Assembly: GCA_035259345.1 (NCBI GenBank)
Contig: DATFWK010000060.1
Location: 1-10,639 of the forward strand
Source of the DNA: DATFWK01 sp035259345
GTDB lineage: Bacteria; Actinomycetota; Thermoleophilia; Miltoncostaeales; Miltoncostaeaceae
DNA length: 10,639 nucleotides
Direction of reading: 5' to 3'
This document shows, piece by piece, positions 6,667 through 10,639 of this stretch. Position numbers and translations under genes: made by a program. Every line of letters starts with the position of its first letter. Positions within the stretch are counted from its first letter, which is position 1. The notes below the pieces were generated by a model, which worked only from the letters and a program-made list of their open reading frames with translations, ran no database searches and was not told the DNA's origin.

Positions 6667-6839
6667 TCATGGGCGACGAGGCGTAGCGGCCGATTCGCAC
6701 CGGACGGCGGCCTCCACCTTGCGATCGCCGGCCTCGCAGCCTGGCTGCTCGCGCGGCGACGACGCGCCCTCGGCCCTGTTGTGGAGCGCGGCACGTAGCT
6801 CGCGTCGCGGACAACGCCGGCCGGCGACGGCCTGCGAGC

Positions 6840-7145
6840 CTAGTCGTCGAAGTACGTGACGCTCCTCGTGGCGGGCTGCCCGGCGAGGATCGGCTTGCCG
6901 CGAAGGGCGCCATGGTTCTGCGTGCAGACGAAGTAGACCTGCGGCCCCTCCAGGATCGCCACGACGGGCTCCCCATGGCTGACGGGCTCTGGCTGGCCGA
7001 CCTCGGCGGTGTAGGTCTCGCCGTCGTGCTCCCAGGTGATCCGGAAGATCGGCCGCACTTCGTTCGCGCCCAAGTGCTCCCGGATCGCGCCGAGGACCTC
7101 CGCGGCCTCGTAGTCCAGCGTCCCGGGAATGAAGAACTTGACCAT
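6840..7145 (-). CDS. Small conserved-looking protein of unknown function (101 aa)
   Basis: This 101-residue protein starts at an ATG preceded by AGGAGG seven bases upstream, one of the best ribosome sites in the window. It has no signal peptide, membrane segment or cysteine motif; a single Cys lies in YFVCTQNHG (71-79). The order of elements suggests a compact alpha/beta domain: a strand-like start (VKFFIPG), a helix (YEAAEVLGAIREHLG, 12-26), then strands (RPIFRITWEHDGETYTAEVG, PVVAILEGPQVYFVC, RGKPILAG). I have an impression of similar short actinobacterial hypothetical proteins, but I know no function for them. It stands alone, with the anti-sigma remnant downstream and a possible promoter upstream. 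Confidence 0.8.
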   Translation of the reverse strand: MVKFFIPGTLDYEAAEVLGAIREHLGANEVRPIFRITWEHDGETYTAEVGQPEPVSHGEPVVAILEGPQVYFVCTQNHGALRGKPILAGQPATRSVTYFDD

Positions 7146-7176
7146 GCGGGAGCCTCCTCGTGGTTTTCAGGGTCCC

Positions 7177-7204
7177 CTTACACCGCGACGAGTGCACGGC
7201 GCAA
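7177..7204 (-). promoter_or_regulatory. Candidate promoter for the 101-aa protein
   Basis: On the minus strand TTGCGC (7199-7204) and TGTAAG (7177-7182) are 16 bases apart, 32 bases upstream of the gene start at 7145. The match to TTGACA/TATAAT is three and four of six, so this is weak. It is supported mainly by its position and by the local rise in A/T. Confidence 0.25.
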
Positions 7205-7337
7205 GCACGTCCGCACTGATCGGGGCCGCGAACGAATCGTCCACGCGTGGCGCGAAGAAGGATCGCGACGAACCGGCCCGTCCCCAGCCCGCAGCAGGAA
7301 CGACAGCAGCTCGATGCCGGCCTGGCCTGAGGCAAAG

Positions 7338-7697
7338 ATGCGCCGCATCCGGGTCAAGGCCATCGTGGGTGGCGTAGGCCTGGTCGTCATGATCGCCGGG
7401 GTGTTGAGCGCCGGGCCCTTCGCTATCGCCACCTCCGGGCTGGTCCTTATGCTCCTCGTGTTCATGCGGATCCTCGGCGAGGTCCGTGCGCAGGGCCCGG
7501 AGACGAAGGCGGCGAACCCGCCGACTACATGGACACAGCCCCAGAACGACGAAACCCCCCGCCGATGCGGGGCTTTCGTGGATGCCGAGTCGGTCTCCAC
7601 GAAGCGAGAACTCGAGCCCTGGGTGATGGGGAGCGTCGCCTTTGCCGGGCGTTGCCGCCGAGGAAGTAATGAGCCTCAACGGTGCCGATGCCTATGA
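7338..7697 (+). CDS. Small two-helix membrane protein, with a suspicious C-terminal extension
   Basis: The ATG at 7338 follows TGAGG five bases upstream and opens MRRIRVK, a basic start, then two hydrophobic segments (about 8-25 and 28-47: AIVGGVGLVVMIAG and SGLVLMLLVFMRIL), ending in a charged GEVRAQGPETKAAN. Up to about residue 62 the codons end in G/C like the neighbours. After that (from about 7524) this preference fades, the frame runs through a terminator-like hairpin (7549-7579), and it overlaps the next gene by 29 bases. The tail is therefore probably not an original part of the protein: an ancestral stop near 7524-7540 may have been lost, or the ORF is decaying. No family was recognised. 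The membrane part may be a real small protein; the 119-residue form is doubtful. Confidence 0.45.
   Translation: MRRIRVKAIVGGVGLVVMIAGVLSAGPFAIATSGLVLMLLVFMRILGEVRAQGPETKAANPPTTWTQPQNDETPRRCGAFVDAESVSTKRELEPWVMGSVAFAGRCRRGSNEPQRCRCL
7549..7579. terminator. Terminator-like hairpin inside the 3' half of the small membrane ORF
   Basis: ACGAAA (7549-7554) pairs with TTTCGT (7574-7579) and the inner CCCCGC (7557-7562) pairs with GCGGGG (7567-7572) around the loop CGAT, with a small internal mismatch. This A-tract/GC-stem/T-tract order is typical of intrinsic terminators and can work on both strands, though the T-run is only three bases. It separates the small membrane ORF from the methyltransferase at 7669. 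Confidence 0.55.
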
Positions 7698-8421
7698 CCG
7701 GTTCATGGGCCGCTTCTCGAGACCGCTGGCGGTGCCGTTCGCCGACTTCGCCGGACTCCCGCTCGACGGCCGGGTTCTCGACGTCGGATGCGGGCCCGGC
7801 GCGCTGACCGCGGAGCTCGCCCGGAGGATCGGGCCGGGACGGGTCACGGCGGTCGACCCGTCCGAGGAATTCGTCGCGGCCCTACGCGGCCGCCATCCCG
7901 GAGTCCAGGTCTTCCGCGCGCCGGCTGAGGATCTGCCGTTCGACGAAGGCTGCTTCGATGCGACGCTCGCCCAGCTCGTGGTCAACGTCATGGACGATCC
8001 GGTCGCAGGCCTCCGTGAGATGGCGAGGGTGACGCGGGACGGCGGCGTCGTCGCGGCATGCGTGTGGGACTTCACCGACGGCGGCCCGATCGGTCCGTTC
8101 TGGGATGCTGCCCAAGCGCTCGATCCGGAGGTCGAGACCGGGTCTGTCCGCCCCGGCAGCAGGGCCGGCCACCTGGCCGACCTGTTCCGCGCGGCTGGAA
8201 TCGGCGACATCGTCGACAGCGCCGTCGCGGTGGACGTCGAGCACGCCACGTTCGAAGGCTGGTGGGAGCCGTTCACGCTCGGCGTCGCCCCGTCGGGTGC
8301 GCACGTCGCCAGCCTCGAGCCCGATCGGCGTACGGCATTGCGCGAGCTCTGCAGGGAGAGGCTGCCGGAGCCACCGTTCGTAGTCTCGGCGAGCGCCTGG
8401 GTGGCGCGCGGCACGGCTTGA
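7669..8421 (+). CDS. Class I SAM-dependent methyltransferase (UbiE/methyltransferase type 11-like)
   Basis: This 250-residue enzyme has a clear motif I VLDVGCGPGALTAEL (36-50), the acidic residue after strand 2 (TAVDPSEEFV, D63), the adenine-contact region RAPAEDLPF (83-91), and the post-strand-4 region ATLAQLVVNVMDDP (98-111) followed by EMARVTRDGGVV (118-128), as in UbiE-like methyltransferases. The middle part carries the substrate side (WDFTDGGPIGPFWDAAQAL) and the end is SASAWVARG. The ATG at 7669 is preceded by GAGGAAG; a TTG start 27 bases upstream is possible but lacks a good site. It shares only the common fold with the methyltransferase at 2011. It converges with the flavoprotein gene, 6 bases away. 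Substrate unknown. Confidence 0.9.
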   Translation: MSLNGADAYDRFMGRFSRPLAVPFADFAGLPLDGRVLDVGCGPGALTAELARRIGPGRVTAVDPSEEFVAALRGRHPGVQVFRAPAEDLPFDEGCFDATLAQLVVNVMDDPVAGLREMARVTRDGGVVAACVWDFTDGGPIGPFWDAAQALDPEVETGSVRPGSRAGHLADLFRAAGIGDIVDSAVAVDVEHATFEGWWEPFTLGVAPSGAHVASLEPDRRTALRELCRERLPEPPFVVSASAWVARGTA

Positions 8422-8427
8422 CGCCTA

Positions 8428-10101
8428 CTAGGCGCTGGAGCCGGGTTCGGCGTCTCTGAGGTACTGATGCACGAAGGCGATGGCCATGCTGCCCTCTCCG
8501 ACGGCGGCCGCGACCCGCTTCACGGGGCCGAACCGGACGTCGCCGCAGGCGAAGATGCCTGGGACGCTCGTCTCGAGGAGGTACGGGTCGCGCTCAAGCC
8601 GCCACCGCCCCACGGCACGGACGTCGGAGCCGGTGAGCACGTAGCCCCTTCGGTCGAGCGCGATCTCGGGCGGGAGCCACGCGGTCTCGGCGTCGGCGCC
8701 GATGAAGATGAACAGTCCGCCCGACTCGAGCCGGGTCGTCTCCCCGGTCGCCGCCTCGCGGACGTCGATCGCCTCGAGCGAGGTCTCGCCATGCGCGGCC
8801 GTCACTTCGGTCCGGCACAGCACGCGGATATTCGCGCGCGCGGCGACCTGCTCGGCGAGATAGCGCGACATGCTCATCTCCAGTGCTTCCGCGCGGCAGA
8901 GGACGGTCACGCTCCGCGCATGGGCCGAGAAGAACATGGCCGCCTGACCGGCCGAGTTTCCGGCACCGATGATCTGGATGTCCAGGCCGTGGGCGTTCGG
9001 CGCCTCGCTGCGTGCGGCGCCGTAGAAGACCCCTTTGCCCAACAGGCGGCCGAAACCCTCGATCTCGAGATGCCGCCACGAGACTCCGCAGGCGAGAATG
9101 ATCGTCCGCGTTCGCAGGACGTCGCCGCCATCGAGGTGCGTCTGATGCGTCGCCGCGTCGATCCGTGTGATCGACCGCGTGACGATGATCTCGGCTCCAA
9201 GCCTTCGCGCCTGGTGGAGCGCCCGGCTCGACAGCTCGTCGCCTGACACGCCCGAGGGGAAGCCGAGGTAGTTCTCGATCCGGGAGGATGTGCCCGCCTG
9301 CCCGCCCGGCGCCTGGCGCTCGACCACGATCGTCCGAAGCCCCTCGGACGCGCCGTATACCGCGGCTGCAAGCCCGGCGGGCCCGGCGCCGACGATCACC
9401 GTGTCGTACTCGGCGGCGGCCGGCTCCGTCGCGATGTCGAGAAGCTCGGCCACCCGACGTAGCTGCGGTCGCACGACGGTCTTGCCGTTGACGATGCGAA
9501 CTACCGGGTAGTCACCCTCGGCCGGCAGCGCACCCGCCCACTGCTCCGCGTCGGCGGGCACGTCAGGCTGGAGCCATGTGAACCGGATGTGGTTGCGGTC
9601 GAGGAAGCGCCTCAGCTCCGCACAAGCGGCGTCCCACCGATGGCCGAGGACGATCGCCTTGGACGGCGCGGGTGCTGACACGAGGGCCTGCCAGCCTCTG
9701 GACCCGCCGATCCGATGGGCGGCCAGGGCCCCCACCCGCTTCCCGACCTCCGGCGCTGCGGCGGCGGCGGCGTAGTAGTCGTGCGGCTCGATCCGCAGCA
9801 CGCGCGACGCCTCGGCAGCCCGCAATCCGGCGGGGTGGCGCATTCCGAGCGCGATCGACATCTCCCCGAAGACCTCGCCGGGGCGCCGCTCGCCGATCAC
9901 GCGCTCCGCGCCGTCGATGATGCTCACCACGTCCATCCGACCCTCGAGCACGCCGAACAATGCCCGCTCGTCTCCTTCGTGCACTGCGTACTCGCCCGGG
10001 TTGAGCGGTATGTCGGCCGCCGCACGACAGAGCCGCTCACAGCCGGCCGGATCGAGCGTCGCGAACACCTCGAAGCGCCCGATCTCCTCGGAGGTCACCA
10101 T
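8428..10101 (-). CDS. Fusion: cyclic-nucleotide-binding-like domain + thioredoxin-like domain + thioredoxin-reductase-like FAD oxidoreductase
   Basis: This 557-residue cytoplasmic flavoprotein has three parts. Residues 1-115 are a CAP_ED/cyclic-nucleotide-binding-like beta roll (PGEYAVHEGD, GERRPGEVFGEMS); the phosphate-binding segment reads MRHPAGLRA, not the canonical PRxA, so cNMP binding is uncertain. Residues about 146-224 are thioredoxin/glutaredoxin-like (KAIVLGHRWDAACAELRRFL, then YPVVRIVNGK), with no CxxC. Residues 232-550 are a class II pyridine nucleotide-disulfide reductase core: FAD motif VIVGAGPAGLAA, GGQAG with SRIENYLGFP, NAD(P)-binding IIGAGNSAGQAAMF and the C-terminal FAD motif GIFACGDVR. 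The redox CATC-type motif is replaced by FYGAARSEA (359-367). Such three-part proteins are known from annotation; the reaction is unclear. The ATG at 10101 has GGGAG eight bases upstream; a TTG at 10131 is less likely. Two TAG codons end it. Confidence 0.9.
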   Translation of the reverse strand: MVTSEEIGRFEVFATLDPAGCERLCRAAADIPLNPGEYAVHEGDERALFGVLEGRMDVVSIIDGAERVIGERRPGEVFGEMSIALGMRHPAGLRAAEASRVLRIEPHDYYAAAAAAPEVGKRVGALAAHRIGGSRGWQALVSAPAPSKAIVLGHRWDAACAELRRFLDRNHIRFTWLQPDVPADAEQWAGALPAEGDYPVVRIVNGKTVVRPQLRRVAELLDIATEPAAAEYDTVIVGAGPAGLAAAVYGASEGLRTIVVERQAPGGQAGTSSRIENYLGFPSGVSGDELSSRALHQARRLGAEIIVTRSITRIDAATHQTHLDGGDVLRTRTIILACGVSWRHLEIEGFGRLLGKGVFYGAARSEAPNAHGLDIQIIGAGNSAGQAAMFFSAHARSVTVLCRAEALEMSMSRYLAEQVAARANIRVLCRTEVTAAHGETSLEAIDVREAATGETTRLESGGLFIFIGADAETAWLPPEIALDRRGYVLTGSDVRAVGRWRLERDPYLLETSVPGIFACGDVRFGPVKRVAAAVGEGSMAIAFVHQYLRDAEPGSSA

Positions 10102-10587
10102 GCACGCCACTCCCGCCCCGAGGCCGAACAAACCGCACTCGTGGCGCTCGCCGCGCCCAGCATCATCGGAACGAGCTGGACACCCTCCGGCATCGCCCCC
10201 TTTGCCACTTGGACCAGACTACGCCGACGCGCACGCCGCCGGCTCGCCTGCCCCCCGCTCCGCGCGAGCGCCCCGCCCGTTGGCCGCGAATCGAACTGAC
10301 GCGGGGTCGAGCGGCGCAGCCTGGTCGGAGAGCTGGCGGGCGCGTCAACGCGACTCCAGCACCCGCTGAGGTCAGGGTCTGGCGCGTGAAGCGCCAGGCC
10401 AGGCGGCTGGCCGACGTACGGTGGGCGGGCGCCACCGGGGGTGAGGGGTCCGCCCCCGCGGGAACCCACCGGCCTCGCGCTGGATGCGACGGTCGGGCCC
10501 TCCTTGATGCGGAGCCGGCCGACGGCGACGATTCCCCCGGTCGTGGACGGCAAACGTGCCCAAGCGCCCCAAGGGGAGGAGCTTCGT
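10102..10587. other. Non-coding stretch of 486 bases between divergent genes
   Basis: No protein with recognisable motifs is seen on either strand; the open frames here are low-complexity Arg/Pro/Ala translations. No tRNA fits: GCAGCCTGGTCGGAGAGC (10316-10333) looks like a tRNA D-arm, but no matching anticodon arm or T-arm follows. The left half (10102-10310) should contain the promoter of the flavoprotein, but I see no clear -10/-35 pair. The right half holds the hairpin cluster listed separately. Confidence 0.6.
10332..10456 (+). promoter_or_regulatory. Cluster of five tandem hairpins, candidate structured RNA leader
   Basis: Five stems follow one another. GCTGG/CCAGC (10332-10336/10356-10360) encloses CGCG-TCAA-CGCG. 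CTGGCGC/GCGCCAG (10379-10385/10391-10397) has the loop GTGAA. GGCCAG/CTGGCC (10397-10402/10407-10412) has the loop GCGG. GGTGG/CCACC lies at 10420-10424/10432-10436, and GGGG/CCCC at 10445-10448/10453-10456. They lie 131-256 bases upstream of an exported-protein start with a good ribosome site. GGGGGTGA (10437-10444), the stem after it and GGGAACCC (10460-10467) are faintly like part of actinobacterial c-di-AMP (ydaO) riboswitches. The other core elements, including GGGGACCC upstream and ACAGCTAACC downstream, are not found. Class and strand are therefore undetermined. Confidence 0.35.
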
Positions 10588-10639
10588 ATGCAACGTCATC
10601 GCGCTGTCATCGTCGTCGCCGCCGTCGCCGTGGCGGTGG
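10588..10639 (+). CDS. 5' end of an exported-protein gene (partial, cut by window edge)
   Basis: The ATG at 10588 follows AAGGGGAGGAG with seven bases between it and the start, a strong ribosome site. The 17 visible codons read MQRHRAVIVVAAVAVAV: a basic start followed by an unbroken hydrophobic run, as in a signal peptide or N-terminal membrane anchor. The rest lies beyond the window, so no function can be given. A long hairpin-rich leader precedes it. Confidence 0.6.
   Translation, partial: MQRHRAVIVVAAVAVAV

Noticed and set aside
6430..6798. Plus-strand frame ending in a hydrophobic segment followed by arginines (6700-6798), like a cell-wall anchor
   Set aside because: It has no ribosome site or recognisable domain, and its first part is antisense to the anti-sigma remnant.
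10299..10375. tRNA-like stretch (GCAGCCTGGTCGGAGAGC resembles a D-arm)
   Set aside because: No 5-bp anticodon stem with a 7-base loop and no GGTTCGAATCC-type T-arm follow at the right distance; the next hairpin has a 4-base loop.
10460..10490. GGAACC followed about 16 bases later by GATGCG, like an ECF sigma promoter
   Set aside because: The -10 part does not match the CGTC/GTT consensus and the site is over 100 bases from the gene start; the match is too weak.

Overview
The window is very GC-rich chromosomal DNA with strong G/C at third codon positions, GTG as well as ATG starts, and short intergenic gaps. The protein families present suggest a soil or environmental high-GC actinobacterium: an MBL-fold hydrolase with an N-terminal zinc ribbon, a cyclic-nucleotide-domain/thioredoxin-reductase-like fusion, a COG4315-type secreted repeat protein, and the remnant of an RskA-like anti-sigma factor. 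A Thermoleophilia-like lineage is my best guess, but this is inference. I see no rRNA, tRNA, CRISPR array, transposase or integrase. The window looks like a mosaic of small, mostly unlinked housekeeping and accessory genes rather than one long operon.

Left part (1-4200). A six-helix voltage-gated-type potassium channel (10-861, minus) lies 48 bases downstream of an MBL-fold hydrolase (910-1722, minus). The 288-base gap before the divergent methyltransferase (2011-2799, plus) holds four alternating complementary segments. The third is followed by TTTT, an attenuator-like layout. The methyltransferase converges on a two-gene minus-strand unit: an SRPBCC (polyketide cyclase/START-like) protein (3773-4186) followed by an alpha/beta hydrolase (2812-3690).

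Middle part (4300-7150). A secreted COG4315/PF03640-type protein (4362-4865, plus) and a two-helix holin-superfamily-like membrane protein (4927-5661, minus) converge on a perfect 16-base-pair hairpin that probably terminates both. Divergent from the membrane protein is a small HNH-AP2 protein (5834-6415, plus). Its AP2 DNA-binding domain is well kept, but its HNH part lacks the expected first histidine, so it may be a DNA-binding protein descended from a homing endonuclease. Next come the broken C-terminal end of an anti-sigma factor (6460-6666, minus) and an uncharacterised 101-residue protein (6840-7145, minus).

Right part (7200-10639). A small two-helix membrane ORF (7338-7697, plus) reads through a terminator-like hairpin into the start of a second SAM-dependent methyltransferase (7669-8421, plus). 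This converges, 6 bases apart, with a 557-residue flavoprotein (8428-10101, minus). The flavoprotein fuses a cyclic-nucleotide-binding-like domain, a thioredoxin-like domain without cysteines, and a thioredoxin-reductase-like FAD/NAD(P)H module that lacks the redox CxxC. The last 485 non-coding bases contain five closely packed hairpins upstream of a gene that starts with a signal peptide (10588 onward, cut by the window edge). That stretch is the best candidate for a structured regulatory RNA here.
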